Source of the DNA: Streptomyces hokutonensis
GTDB lineage: Bacteria > Actinomycetota > Actinomycetes > Streptomycetales > Streptomycetaceae
Length of the DNA: 64,000 nt
Reading direction: 5' to 3'
NCBI RefSeq assembly: GCF_000376565.1
Contig: NZ_BARG01000075.1
Location: 62,001-126,000 of the forward strand
This document shows positions 9,333 to 18,362 of the stretch, in pieces; the stretch's first letter is position 1; the number at the start of each line of letters is the position of its first letter. The notes beneath the pieces were generated by a model. The model worked only from the letters and a program-made list of their open reading frames with translations. It made no database searches and had not been told where the DNA came from. A program made the position numbers and the translations under genes.

Positions 9333-12300
9333 CAATCGACCCACGGCTACTTCGATACGCCCGCGCCACCCGCCTCTTCCTGATGGCGGTCGTCGGCCTG
9401 GGTGCCGTAGGGGCGCTGCTGGTCATCGCCCAGGCGATGCTCATCGCCGAGGTCGTGGTCGGCGCCTTCCAGCACGGCAAGTCCGTGAATGAACTCGGCA
9501 CTCCCCTGCTGCTGTTGGTGGCCGTCGCGGCCGGCCGTGCCCTGGTCTCCTGGCTCACCGAACTCGCCGCCCACCGTGCCAGCGCCTCCGTGAAGTCGGA
9601 GCTACGGCGACGGCTGCTGGAGCGTTCCGTGGAGCTGGGCCCCGGCTGGCTGAGCGGGCAGCGGACCGGTTCGCTGGTCGCCCTCGCCACGCGTGGTGTC
9701 GATGCCCTGGATGACTACTTCTCGCGCTATCTCCCGCAGTTGGGGCTCGCGGTGGTCGTCCCGGTGGCGGTGCTGGCGCGGATCGTCACCGAGGACTGGG
9801 TCTCGGCGGCGATCATCGTCGGCACTCTGCCGCTCATCCCGCTCTTCATGGTGATCATCGGCTGGGCCACACAGTCCCGGATGGACCGCCAGTGGCAGTT
9901 GCTGTCCCGGCTCTCCGGGCACTTCCTGGACGTGGTCGCGGGCCTGCCCACCCTGAAGGTGTTCGGGCGGGCCAAGGCGCAGGCCGAGTCGATCCGGCGC
10001 ATCACCGGCGAGTACCGGCAGGCGACGATGCGGACGCTACGGATCGCTTTCGTCTCCTCTTTCGCCCTGGAACTCCTGGCCACCCTCTCCGTGGCCCTGG
10101 TCGCCGTGACGATCGGCATGCGGCTTGTCCACGGCGACATGGACCTCTACATCGGCCTCGTCGTCCTCGTCCTGGCCCCCGAGGCGTATCTGCCCCTGCG
10201 TCAGGTGGGTGCGCAGTACCACGCGGCGGCGGAAGGCCTCGCGGCGGCCGAGGAGATCTTCGCCGTACTGGAGACACCGGTCCCGGCCACGGGAACCACC
10301 GAAGTGCCCTCCGACGCGCTCGCCTTCGAAGGTGTGACGGTCCGGTATCCAGGGCGGTCCGTGGACGCCGTGTCGGACGTGTCCTTCACCGTGGAACCCG
10401 GCGAGACGGTCGCCCTCGTGGGCCCGAGCGGCTCGGGCAAGTCCACTTTGCTGAACGCCCTGTTGGGGTTCGTGCGGCCCACCGAGGGACGGGTACTGGT
10501 CGGGGGAGTCGATCTCACCGACGCCGACCTGGAGCGGTGGCGCTCGCGGATCGCCTGGGTGCCGCAACGCCCGCAGCTGTACGCCGGGACGATCGCCGAG
10601 AACGTACGGCTCGCCCGGCCCGACGCCGACGACACCGCCGTACGGCGGGCGTTGGCCGACGCAGGCGCCCTGGACTTCGTGGACGCGCTGCCCGAGGGCA
10701 TCGGGAGTGTGCTCGGCGAGGACGGGGCCGGACTGTCCGCCGGGCAGCGGCAGCGGCTCGCGCTCGCCCGGGCCTTCCTCGCCGACCGTCCCGTCCTGCT
10801 CCTCGACGAGCCGACGGCCGCCCTGGACGGGGCGACCGAGGCCGAAGTGGTCGAGGCGGTAAGGCGGTTGGCGGTCGGGCGGACAGTGCTGCTCGTGGTG
10901 CACCGGCCGGCTCTGCTGGCGGTGGCGGACCGGGTGGTACGGGTGACGGAGGGCGAGACCGCGGTTCGTGCGGAGGTCGTGCCGACGCTCGCCGGTACGA
11001 GCCCGAAGGCGATGGTGAGTTCCGTGGACGTCGATGAGCCCGAGACTCGGCTTGCCGCACACACGGGCAGCGTCCTCGCCCGCGTCCGCGCCATGTCCGG
11101 TGCCCGGCGTGGCCGCCTCGCCCTGGCCCTGTTGCTCGGAAGTCTGGCGCTGGGCAGTGCAGTTGGGCTCATGGCCACGTCCGGGTGGCTGATCTCGCGG
11201 GCCTCGCAGCAGCCGCCCGTGCTGTATCTGATGGTGGCGGTGACCGCGACCCGGGCCTTCGGGATCGGGCGGGCCGTGTTCCGGTACGCCGAGCGGCTCG
11301 TGTCGCACGACGCGGTGCTGCGGATGCTGGCCGACACCCGGGTCGCCGTCTACAGGCGCCTCGAACGGCTCGCGCCCGCCGGGCTGCGGGACACCCGCCG
11401 GGGCGATCTGCTGTCCCGGCTCGTCGCCGACGTGGACGCGCTCCAGGACTACTGGCTGCGCTGGCTGTTGCCCGCCGGGGTCGCGGCCACTGTCTCGGCG
11501 GCGACGGTCGGCTTCACGGCCTGGCTGCTGCCCGAGGCCGGTGCCGTCCTCGCGGTCGGTCTCCTCGCGGCCGGCGTCGGCGTCCCCCTCGTCACCGGTG
11601 CCGTGGCCCGCCGCGCCGAACGGCGGCTGGCCCCCGCTCGCGGAGCGCTCGCCACCCGCGTGACCGAACTGCTCACCGGCACCGCCGAGTTGACGGTCGC
11701 CGGCGCACTGCCCGCCCGTACCGCCGAGGCCCGGCGCGCGGACGGCGTCCTCACCCGGATCGCCTCCCGCGCCGCTACCGCCACCGCGCTCGGCGACGGC
11801 CTCACCGCGCTGATCTCCGGCCTGACCGTCGCCGCCACCGCCCTGGTCGCAGCGCAGGCCGTCGCCGCGGGACGACTCAGCGGTGTCCTGACGGCCGTCG
11901 TCGTCCTCACCCCGCTCGCCGCCTTCGAGGCCGTCCTCGGACTGCCCCTCGCCGTGCAGTACCGGCAGCGGGTCCGCAAGAGCGCCGAGCGCGTGTACGA
12001 GGTCCTGGACGCCCCCGAGCCCGTACGGGAACCGGAGCGGCCCCGCCAGGCGCCCGCGACGCCGTTCCCGCTCGTCGTACAGGGGCTGGCCGCCCGGCAC
12101 ACCGGGCAGGACCGGGACGCGCTCGCCGGGCTCGACCTGACGCTGGAGAAGGGGCGCCGGGTCGCCGTGGTCGGGGCCTCCGGGTCCGGCAAGACGACGC
12201 TGGCGCAGGTGCTGCTGCGCTTCCTCGACGCGGACGCCGGTTCGTACACGCTGGCCGGCGTGGACGCGTACGCCCTGGACGGCGACGACGTACGACGGCT

Positions 12301-12814
12301 CGTCGGGCTGTGTGCCCAGGACGCGCACCTCTTCGACAGTTCGGTGCGCGAGAACCTGCTGCTCGCGAGGAAGGACGCGACCGAGGACGAGCTGCGGGCC
12401 GCGCTGGAGCGGGCCCGGCTGCTGGACTGGGCCGACGGGCTGCCCGACGGCCTGGACACGCTCGTCGGTGAGCACGGGGCGCGGCTGTCCGGCGGGCAGC
12501 GGCAGCGGCTGGCACTCGCCCGCGCGCTGCTCGCGGACTTCCCGGTGCTCGTGCTCGACGAGCCCGCCGAACACCTGGACCTCGCGACCGCCGACGCGCT
12601 CACCGCCGATCTGCTGGCCGCCACGGAGGGCCGTACGACGCTGCTCATCACGCACCGGCTGGCGGGGCTCGAGGACGTGGACGAGGTGATCGTGCTGGAC
12701 GAGGGACGGGTCGTGCAGCGGGGGCCGTACGCCCGACTGGCCTCGGTGGAGGGGCCGTTGCGGGGGATGGCGGAGCGGGAGGCGGAGTCCGAGGTGCTGG
12801 TGGCGGCCGGATAG
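9326..12814 (+). CDS. cydCD: Fused CydDC-type ABC transporter for cytochrome bd assembly
   Basis: One 1162-residue chain holds two complete ABC half-transporters, which are separate CydD and CydC proteins in E. coli. The first half has six TM segments (about 20-290) and an ATPase with GPSGSGKST near 367, LSAGQRQRLALARA and LLLDEPTAALD. The second half has TM segments (about 590-850) and an ATPase with GASGSGKTT near 950 and LSGGQRQRLALARA. The complex exports glutathione/cysteine-like thiols or binds haem and is needed for bd oxidase maturation. The start chosen is GTG 9326 inside a parS site; GTG 9317 (three residues longer) is also possible. Confidence 0.95.
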   Translation: MKPIDPRLLRYARATRLFLMAVVGLGAVGALLVIAQAMLIAEVVVGAFQHGKSVNELGTPLLLLVAVAAGRALVSWLTELAAHRASASVKSELRRRLLERSVELGPGWLSGQRTGSLVALATRGVDALDDYFSRYLPQLGLAVVVPVAVLARIVTEDWVSAAIIVGTLPLIPLFMVIIGWATQSRMDRQWQLLSRLSGHFLDVVAGLPTLKVFGRAKAQAESIRRITGEYRQATMRTLRIAFVSSFALELLATLSVALVAVTIGMRLVHGDMDLYIGLVVLVLAPEAYLPLRQVGAQYHAAAEGLAAAEEIFAVLETPVPATGTTEVPSDALAFEGVTVRYPGRSVDAVSDVSFTVEPGETVALVGPSGSGKSTLLNALLGFVRPTEGRVLVGGVDLTDADLERWRSRIAWVPQRPQLYAGTIAENVRLARPDADDTAVRRALADAGALDFVDALPEGIGSVLGEDGAGLSAGQRQRLALARAFLADRPVLLLDEPTAALDGATEAEVVEAVRRLAVGRTVLLVVHRPALLAVADRVVRVTEGETAVRAEVVPTLAGTSPKAMVSSVDVDEPETRLAAHTGSVLARVRAMSGARRGRLALALLLGSLALGSAVGLMATSGWLISRASQQPPVLYLMVAVTATRAFGIGRAVFRYAERLVSHDAVLRMLADTRVAVYRRLERLAPAGLRDTRRGDLLSRLVADVDALQDYWLRWLLPAGVAATVSAATVGFTAWLLPEAGAVLAVGLLAAGVGVPLVTGAVARRAERRLAPARGALATRVTELLTGTAELTVAGALPARTAEARRADGVLTRIASRAATATALGDGLTALISGLTVAATALVAAQAVAAGRLSGVLTAVVVLTPLAAFEAVLGLPLAVQYRQRVRKSAERVYEVLDAPEPVREPERPRQAPATPFPLVVQGLAARHTGQDRDALAGLDLTLEKGRRVAVVGASGSGKTTLAQVLLRFLDADAGSYTLAGVDAYALDGDDVRRLVGLCAQDAHLFDSSVRENLLLARKDATEDELRAALERARLLDWADGLPDGLDTLVGEHGARLSGGQRQRLALARALLADFPVLVLDEPAEHLDLATADALTADLLAATEGRTTLLITHRLAGLEDVDEVIVLDEGRVVQRGPYARLASVEGPLRGMAEREAESEVLVAAG

Positions 12815-12875
12815 GGAGACTCGGGGTCGAGGCGCTCGACTTTCCGTGACAAAGCGGACTAATTAGGCTCGGGGC

Positions 12876-14555
12876 ATGTCAGCCGCCGCGAGTGCCGGTC
12901 CCCCGTCGCCCTCCTCCGGGCTCTCCGCCGAACTGGCCGTACGCGTGCCGCAGTTGCTGGCGGCGATGCGGTCCGTGGGCAGCGGGCTCGAACTGCACTC
13001 CACGCTGGAGCGGATCTGCGAGGCGGCGGCCACACTGACGGAAGCCCGTTACGCGGGGCTCGGTGTCGTCGACGAGGACGGTGACGCCCTGGCCGACTTC
13101 GTCTTCCACGGAGTCGACGCCGGCACCGCGCGGCGCATCGGGCGGTTTCCCGACGGGCACAAGGGACTGCTCGGCGCGCTCATCCGGGAGCCGGAGCCGG
13201 TCCGGCTCCCGGATGTGACCCAGGACCCGCGTTCCTGGGGCTTCCCCGCGCACCATCCGCGGATGCGGGCCTTCCTCGGTGTTCCGATCCGCGTCCAGGG
13301 CGAGGTCTTCGGGAATCTCTATCTGGGCGAGAAACGCGGCGGGGACCCGTTCAACGACGACGACGTCAACATGGTCCGGGTCCTGGCGACCGAGGCCGGC
13401 ATCGCGATCGGCAACGCCCGGCTGTACGAGGCCGCCCAGCAGCGTGAGCGGTGGATCGACGGGTCGGTGGCCGTCACGACCGCCCTGCTGTCCGGCGGAG
13501 ACGCCGAGGACGCGCTCCGGGTCGTCGCGGAACGCGCCCGCCGGCTGTCCGGATCGGCGGCCGGGATCGTGCTGCTGCCCGCCGACGAGGGCGGCATGGA
13601 GATCGTCGCCGTGGCCTCGGAACAGCCGTCGAACCAGCTCGGCAGAGTCGTCCCGCCGGAGAGCGAGATCGTCGCGCAACTCCTCGACGGACAGCCGGTG
13701 TTCGTGGGGGACGCGGGCACAGATCCCCGTATGATCAGCGCCCTCGCGCGCGCGTACGGACCGATCATGGCGCTGCCCCTGCAGAGCGGAGGGCGCGTCC
13801 TGGGGGCCCTGGTCACACCTCGCGCGTGCGGTGAGCCGCCGTTCACGGAGGCGGAACGCACCCTCGCCATCCAGTTCGCCTCGCAGGCCGCGCTCGCGCT
13901 GATGATGGCCGAGGCGCAGCGCGACCGGGAACGCCTCGCGGTGTACGAGGACCGGGACCGCATCGCCCGCGACCTGCACGACCTGGTCATCCAACGGCTG
14001 TTCGCCACCGGCATGATGCTGGAGAGCGCCCGGCGCGACTCGCTCGTGCCCGAGGTGCGGCAGGGCGTCGGCAACGCCGTCGACGAACTCGACATCACCA
14101 TCCAGGAGATCCGCACCGCGATCTTCGCGCTCCAACAGCGGCCCACCGAAGCCCCATCCGGACTGCGCACGCGGGTGCTGCGGGAGATCAACATGGCCGC
14201 CGTGCCGCTCGGTTTCACACCCGCGCACAGTTTCGTCGGCGCGGTCGACATCGTGGTCGGCGACCTGAGCGGCAAGAACCTCATCGCGGCCCTGCGCGAG
14301 GCCCTCTCCAACGCGTTCCGGCACGCGGCGGCCACCCGGATCGAGGTCGTCGTCGACGCGACCGCGACCCTGCCCGACGGCCGGCCGGGCGTCCGGCTCA
14401 CCGTCGCGGACGACGGGGTCGGCATCCCGGAGGGCGGTCGCCGCAGCGGCCTGAAGAACCTCAAGCGACGGGCCGAATCCCTGGGCGGCGACAGCTGGTA
14501 CGGACCCGGCAACGGCGGAGGCGGCACGACGGTGGTGTGGCAGGCACCCCACTGA
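12876..14555 (+). CDS. DevS/DosT-like sensor histidine kinase (GAF-GAF-HisKA_3-HATPase)
   Basis: Cytoplasmic kinase of 559 residues without TM segments. GAF1 spans about 40-190, GAF2 about 205-345, the dimerisation/phospho-acceptor helix follows with DRIARDLHDLVIQRLF (His368), and the ATPase domain has NAFRHA, VADDGVGIP and GLKNLKRRAE. GAF1 contains SWGFPAHHPRMRAFLGVP (His126/His127), matching the segment that carries the proximal haem ligand of mycobacterial DevS and DosT. Oxygen/NO/CO or redox sensing is therefore plausible and fits the neighbouring cyd operon. No response-regulator gene is adjacent, so its partner is elsewhere. Confidence 0.92.
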   Translation: MSAAASAGPPSPSSGLSAELAVRVPQLLAAMRSVGSGLELHSTLERICEAAATLTEARYAGLGVVDEDGDALADFVFHGVDAGTARRIGRFPDGHKGLLGALIREPEPVRLPDVTQDPRSWGFPAHHPRMRAFLGVPIRVQGEVFGNLYLGEKRGGDPFNDDDVNMVRVLATEAGIAIGNARLYEAAQQRERWIDGSVAVTTALLSGGDAEDALRVVAERARRLSGSAAGIVLLPADEGGMEIVAVASEQPSNQLGRVVPPESEIVAQLLDGQPVFVGDAGTDPRMISALARAYGPIMALPLQSGGRVLGALVTPRACGEPPFTEAERTLAIQFASQAALALMMAEAQRDRERLAVYEDRDRIARDLHDLVIQRLFATGMMLESARRDSLVPEVRQGVGNAVDELDITIQEIRTAIFALQQRPTEAPSGLRTRVLREINMAAVPLGFTPAHSFVGAVDIVVGDLSGKNLIAALREALSNAFRHAAATRIEVVVDATATLPDGRPGVRLTVADDGVGIPEGGRRSGLKNLKRRAESLGGDSWYGPGNGGGGTTVVWQAPH

Positions 14556-14660
14556 GCCCGTCCCCCCGGGGGCTCCCACTGAGCCGTTCGCGCCACCCTG
14601 TCCCCCATGCGTACGACTTGAACAGGGCACCGGTCCGCCGCGCGGGTCACGATCGCTGAC

Positions 14661-15251
14661 ATGCCCTCATCTCGCCGTCACCCACTGCTCGTTCCGGTGC
14701 TGCTGTGCGCGATCGCCGTGCTGGCGGCCCGCCCCGGCGACGGCGACAGCCACACAGCGGGTACCGGGCAGACGAACGGATCGGTCGGGTCGGGCTCCTG
14801 CCCGGGCGCCGTCCGCCTCGACCAGCCGCCGACCACCGAAACCGCCTCATGGGTCGCGCCGGTGGAGACGAGCGAGCTGTCCGCCGGATTCGGCAGCAGC
14901 GGCTCCCGCTGGGCGAACCGGCACACCGGCCAGGACTTCGCGGTGCCCGTCGGCACGCCGGTCCGGGCGGTCGGAGCGGGCCGGGTGGTGCGGGTGTCCT
15001 GCGGCGGCGCCTTCGGCATCCAGATCGTGGTCGAGCATCCGGGCGGCAACTGCACGCAGTACGCCCATCTCTCCACCGTGGCCGTCGATCAGGGGGACCG
15101 CGTCACCGCCGGCCAGTGGATCGGCGAGTCCGGCACGACCGGCAACTCGACCGGACCGCACCTGCACTTCGAGGTACGGGCCACTCCGGAGACGGACTCG
15201 GCGGTCGATCCGCTGCCGTGGCTGGAGGCCCGCGGAGTGGCTGTCGGCTGA
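14661..15251 (+). CDS. Secreted M23 (LytM-type) peptidase-family protein
   Basis: A signal peptide (SRRHPLLVPVLLCAIAVLAA) is followed by a short linker and an M23 domain. The zinc motifs are complete: HTGQDF near residue 90 (H...D) and HLHFEV near residue 168. Such enzymes cleave peptide cross-links of peptidoglycan at the cell surface. At 196 residues it is a minimal single-domain form without a cell-wall binding module. The gene ends one base before the convergent HAD gene ends, and no hairpin fits between them, so antisense overlap of transcripts is likely. Confidence 0.92.
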   Translation: MPSSRRHPLLVPVLLCAIAVLAARPGDGDSHTAGTGQTNGSVGSGSCPGAVRLDQPPTTETASWVAPVETSELSAGFGSSGSRWANRHTGQDFAVPVGTPVRAVGAGRVVRVSCGGAFGIQIVVEHPGGNCTQYAHLSTVAVDQGDRVTAGQWIGESGTTGNSTGPHLHFEVRATPETDSAVDPLPWLEARGVAVG

Positions 15252-15252
15252 G

Positions 15253-16122
15253 CTACCGCCGCTCGGACAACATCCGCTCGATCACGACGGCCACGCCGTC
15301 CTCGTTGTTGTCGACGGTCCGCCCGGAGGCCGCCGCGAGCACGGCGGGGTGCGCGTTGCCCATCGCGTACGACTGCCCGGCCCAGGTGAGCATCTCGACG
15401 TCGTTCGGCATGTCCCCGAAGGCGACGACCTCCTCGGGCGCGATCCCCCGCTCCGCGCAGCACAGGGCGAGCGTGCTCGCCTTGGAGACGCCGGGGCCGC
15501 TGATCTCCAGCAGGGCGCTGGGACTGGAGCGGGTGACGTTCGCGCGGTCGCCCAGGGCGAGGCGGGCGGTGGTCAGGAAGTCGTCCGGGTCGAGGTCGGG
15601 GTGGAACGCGAGGATCTTCAGCACCGGCTCGTCGGCCCCCGGGGCGTCCGCCGCGAGGAGCTTCTCGGCGGGCGCCAGGGTGTCCGGGATCTCCATGTGC
15701 ATCTTCGGATACGCCGGCTCCTGGTAGAAGCCGTAGGTCTGCTCGATCGCGTACACGGTCCCGGGCGCCGCCTCGCGCACGAGTCGTACGGCGTCGAGGG
15801 CGTTGTTCCGGGCCAGTTCGCGGACCTTCACGAAACGGTGGGCCCCGGGGCCGCCGTGCAGGTCGACCACGGCGGCGCCGTTTCCGCAGATCGCCAGGCC
15901 GTGACCGTGGACGTGGTCGCTGACGACGTCCATCCAGCGGGCCGGGCGGCCGGTCACGAAGAAGACCTCGATGCCCGCCTCCTCGGCAGCCGCCAGAGCG
16001 GCCACCGTGCGGGGGGACACCGACTTGTCGTCGCGCAGCAGAGTGCCGTCCAGGTCGGTGGCGATCAGCCGTGGCGGGACGGCGGAGGCCGGGGTCTCGG
16101 GCTGTCGAGTCGCTGAGGTCAC
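15253..16122 (-). CDS. HAD-superfamily Cof-type phosphatase
   Basis: Haloacid dehalogenase-type hydrolase of the Cof/YidA group (type IIB cap). Motif I is IATDLDGTLL with the nucleophilic Asp, motif II is VFFVTGRP, the motif III lysine is in the KASTL region, and motif IV is VVAFGDMPNDVEML. Likely substrates are sugar phosphates or flavin mononucleotide, not decidable here. The start is probably the GTG at 16122 after GGGAGAA; an ATG at 16140 gives six more residues. A second gene with the same architecture is at 27211-28014 next to serS. Confidence 0.88.
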   Translation of the reverse strand: MTSATRQPETPASAVPPRLIATDLDGTLLRDDKSVSPRTVAALAAAEEAGIEVFFVTGRPARWMDVVSDHVHGHGLAICGNGAAVVDLHGGPGAHRFVKVRELARNNALDAVRLVREAAPGTVYAIEQTYGFYQEPAYPKMHMEIPDTLAPAEKLLAADAPGADEPVLKILAFHPDLDPDDFLTTARLALGDRANVTRSSPSALLEISGPGVSKASTLALCCAERGIAPEEVVAFGDMPNDVEMLTWAGQSYAMGNAHPAVLAAASGRTVDNNEDGVAVVIERMLSERR

Positions 16123-16230
16123 CGGGCCATTCTCCCGCATATGCCCGCACGGCCGTGCGGCAGTGCGCACATGTGAGTGGTTAGGGCTCCCAGCAGGGCC
16201 GTTGCGCCCGAGGTCAGGGATGCCGCCGGG

Positions 16231-17133
16231 TCAGCGGAGCTGCGTGGGGGCTTCCATCGCGATCTGCTCGAAGACCTTCTCGTCCGCCGCGAAGTCGGAG
16301 TCCGGAATGGGCCAGTGGATCACGATGTCGGTGAAGCCCAGTTCCTGGTGCCGGCCCGCGAAGTCGACGAAGGCGCCGAGGGACTCCAGCGGACGGCCGC
16401 GGTCCGGGGTGAAACCGGTGAGCAGGATCTTGTCGAGCCCCGCCGCGTCCCGGCCGATCGACGCGCAGGCGTCGGCCAGCTTCTCGACCTGCCCGCGAAT
16501 GGCCTGAACCGACTGCTCGGGATTGCCGTTCTCGAACAGCCGGGGATCACCGGTGGTCACCCAGGCCTGCCCGTGGCGGGCGGTGAGCTTCAGACCACGC
16601 GGCCCGGTGGCGGCCACCGCGAACGGCAGCCGGGGCCGCTGCACACACCCTGGAATGTTCCGGGCTTCGTGCGCCGAGTAGAAGTCACCCTCGTACGACA
16701 CCGAGTCCTCGGTGAGCAGCCGGTCCAGCAGCGGAACGAACTCCCCGAACCGGTCGGCACGCTCCCGTGGGGTCCACGGGTCCTGTCCGAGGGCGGTGGC
16801 GTCGAAGCCGGTGCCGCCCGCACCGATGCCGAGGGTGACGCGTCCGTCGGAGACGTCGTCGAGCGTGATGAGGTCCTTGGCGAGGGTCACCGGGTGCCGG
16901 AAATTGGGCGACGTGACGAGCGTGCCCAGACGCATCCGCTCGGTGACGGCCGCTGCGGCGGTCAGCGTCGGTACGGCGCCGAACCACGGGCCGTCCCGGA
17001 AGGTGCGCCAGGACAGGTGGTCGTAGGTGTAGGCGGTGTGGAAGCCGAGCTGCTCCGCGCGCTGCCATGCCTCGCGGCTCCCCTCGTTCCAGCGGCGGTA
17101 CGGGAGGATCACGGTGCTCAGGCGCAGGTTCAT
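16231..17133 (-). CDS. LLM-class F420-dependent oxidoreductase
   Basis: Luciferase-like (TIM-barrel) flavin/F420 oxidoreductase of 300 residues. Typical features are YTYDHLSWR near residue 40, LGTLVTSPNFRHP, the DDVSDGRVTLGIGAGG loop and a C-terminal LGFTDIVIHWP strand. These enzymes use reduced coenzyme F420, which Streptomyces makes, to reduce diverse substrates; the substrate is not predictable. ATG at 17133 follows GGGAG. The 26 bp between its start and a parS site hold most of its promoter space, so ParB binding at 17160 could interfere with expression. Confidence 0.88.
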   Translation of the reverse strand: MNLRLSTVILPYRRWNEGSREAWQRAEQLGFHTAYTYDHLSWRTFRDGPWFGAVPTLTAAAAVTERMRLGTLVTSPNFRHPVTLAKDLITLDDVSDGRVTLGIGAGGTGFDATALGQDPWTPRERADRFGEFVPLLDRLLTEDSVSYEGDFYSAHEARNIPGCVQRPRLPFAVAATGPRGLKLTARHGQAWVTTGDPRLFENGNPEQSVQAIRGQVEKLADACASIGRDAAGLDKILLTGFTPDRGRPLESLGAFVDFAGRHQELGFTDIVIHWPIPDSDFAADEKVFEQIAMEAPTQLR

Positions 17134-17159
17134 GGCTCCCAGGCTATGCGGCGGTCCGT

Positions 17160-17173
17160 GTTTCACGTGAAAC
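17160..17173. other. parS site (third exact copy)
   Basis: GTTTCACGTGAAAC located just upstream of the oxidoreductase gene and directly after the stop region of the 17176-17622 gene. Same sequence as the copies at 9254 and 9319. Confidence 0.92.
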
Positions 17174-17175
17174 CG

Positions 17176-17622
17176 TCACCTGATGCGGCCGTTCAGCCAC
17201 GGTGTGAGGGTGATCATCGCGATCCACTCCTTGTGCGTCCGGTCGCCGGGCAGCGGCACGACCAGGTTGCAGCCGGGCGGGAAGCGACGAGTCTTGACGT
17301 AGGCGTGGCCGTCGAAGACGGAGCGGAGGAAGGCGGCGACGTCGTCGCGTGCGACGTCGGGGCAGGCGATGCCCTCGACCGTGATCACGGCGTCGTCCTC
17401 GGGGAAGAGCCGCACGCTCACCCGCGGCAGTCCGCCGAACTCGATGAAGGCCTCGTGCGGGAGCGAACCGTCGGGGTCGGTGGTGACGCCGAAACCCGCG
17501 GCGGTGCGGCGCGAGGTCTGGTCGGCGCCGATGTCGTGGGTGACCTCGATCTCACGCGCGTACTCGGCCGCGATGTCACGCAGGGCGGTCACGGCCGCCT
17601 CGGTGCTGGGGAAATGGTCCAT
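17176..17622 (-). CDS. Conserved hypothetical protein (DUF-type, about 148 residues)
   Basis: A compact soluble alpha/beta protein with no motif I can tie to an activity. Notable segments are TDPDGSLPHEAFIEFGGLP, VSVRLFPEDDAVITVEG and KTRRFPPGCNLVVPLPG. No signal peptide or TM. The start could be ATG 17622 (MDHFPST) or ATG 17634 (MIRGMDH); neither has a clear RBS at good spacing. It lies in a run of minus-strand genes between kptA (69-bp gap) and the F420 enzyme, but the parS site separates it from the latter. Confidence 0.65.
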   Translation of the reverse strand: MDHFPSTEAAVTALRDIAAEYAREIEVTHDIGADQTSRRTAAGFGVTTDPDGSLPHEAFIEFGGLPRVSVRLFPEDDAVITVEGIACPDVARDDVAAFLRSVFDGHAYVKTRRFPPGCNLVVPLPGDRTHKEWIAMITLTPWLNGRIR

Positions 17623-17690
17623 ACCTCTGATCATGCCGGGGGTGGTGCGGCCGAGGCCATACCCCGTGACACATCTCGGGCCGTGCGGGG

Positions 17691-18239
17691 TCAGTGGGAT
17701 TCGGGGAACCGCAGATAGCGCGTGGGTACCGCCTCGGTGAGCCACACCCCGTTCTCGCTGACCCGGAACACATGGCCGTCGCCGTGCATCGCGCCCGCGT
17801 CCACGGCGAGCACGACGGGCCGGCCGCGACGGGCGCCCACCCGGGTCGCGGTCTCCCGGTCGGCGGAGAGGTGCACGGCATGGCGGTTCATGGGCCGGAG
17901 CCCCTCGGCCCGGATCGCGTCCAGGTTGCGTGCCACCGTGCCGTGGAAGAGGTACGACGGCGGGGTGGCCGGGGGCAGTCCGAGGTCGACCTCGATGCTG
18001 TGGCCCTGGCTGGCGCGGATGCGCGTGCCCTCGATCGCGAAGCGCTGCTTGTCGTTCGTGGTCACCACATGGTCGAGTTCCTGGCGGCTGAAGCGGAACC
18101 CTTGCGCGGCACAGGCGGCGATCAGCGTGTCGATCTCGACCCAGCCGGCCTCGTCGAGGGTGAGCCCGATCCGCTCGGGCTGGTGGCGCAGGTGCTTCGA
18201 GAGGTATTTCGACACCTTCACGGTGCGTCTTTCATCCAT
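17691..18239 (-). CDS. kptA: RNA 2'-phosphotransferase (KptA/Tpt1)
   Basis: Tpt1/KptA family, 182 residues. It transfers a 2'-phosphate from RNA to NAD+, giving ADP-ribose 1'',2''-cyclic phosphate and nicotinamide. Seen: the N-terminal winged-helix half with SKYLSKHLRHQPERIGL (conserved Arg/His of the RNA site) and the C-terminal NAD+ half with YLFHGT, MNRHAVHLSAD and an RRGRPVVL arginine. Bacteria lack the tRNA-splicing reaction that makes such 2'-phosphates in fungi, so the natural RNA or other substrate is unclear. ATG at 18239 is chosen because homology starts there. Confidence 0.92.
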   Translation of the reverse strand: MDERRTVKVSKYLSKHLRHQPERIGLTLDEAGWVEIDTLIAACAAQGFRFSRQELDHVVTTNDKQRFAIEGTRIRASQGHSIEVDLGLPPATPPSYLFHGTVARNLDAIRAEGLRPMNRHAVHLSADRETATRVGARRGRPVVLAVDAGAMHGDGHVFRVSENGVWLTEAVPTRYLRFPESH

Positions 18240-18316
18240 CCGTTCAGCATGACGGGAGAGACGCGGATCACGCATTTTCTTTTTAGGGGCGATGTTTGGT
18301 CCACAACCAACTGTAG

Positions 18317-18350
18317 TTATCCACAGGGGAATTGGCGTTTCTGTGGATAA
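18317..18350. promoter_or_regulatory. Pair of convergent perfect DnaA boxes
   Basis: TTATCCACA at 18317-18325 and its reverse complement TGTGGATAA at 18342-18350, 16 bp apart, lie in the 120-bp gap between kptA (promoter side) and the end of the MerR gene. They are consensus-quality DnaA boxes. No gene lies in the gap. Confidence 0.85.
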
Positions 18351-18362
18351 CTCCCTGTCATG

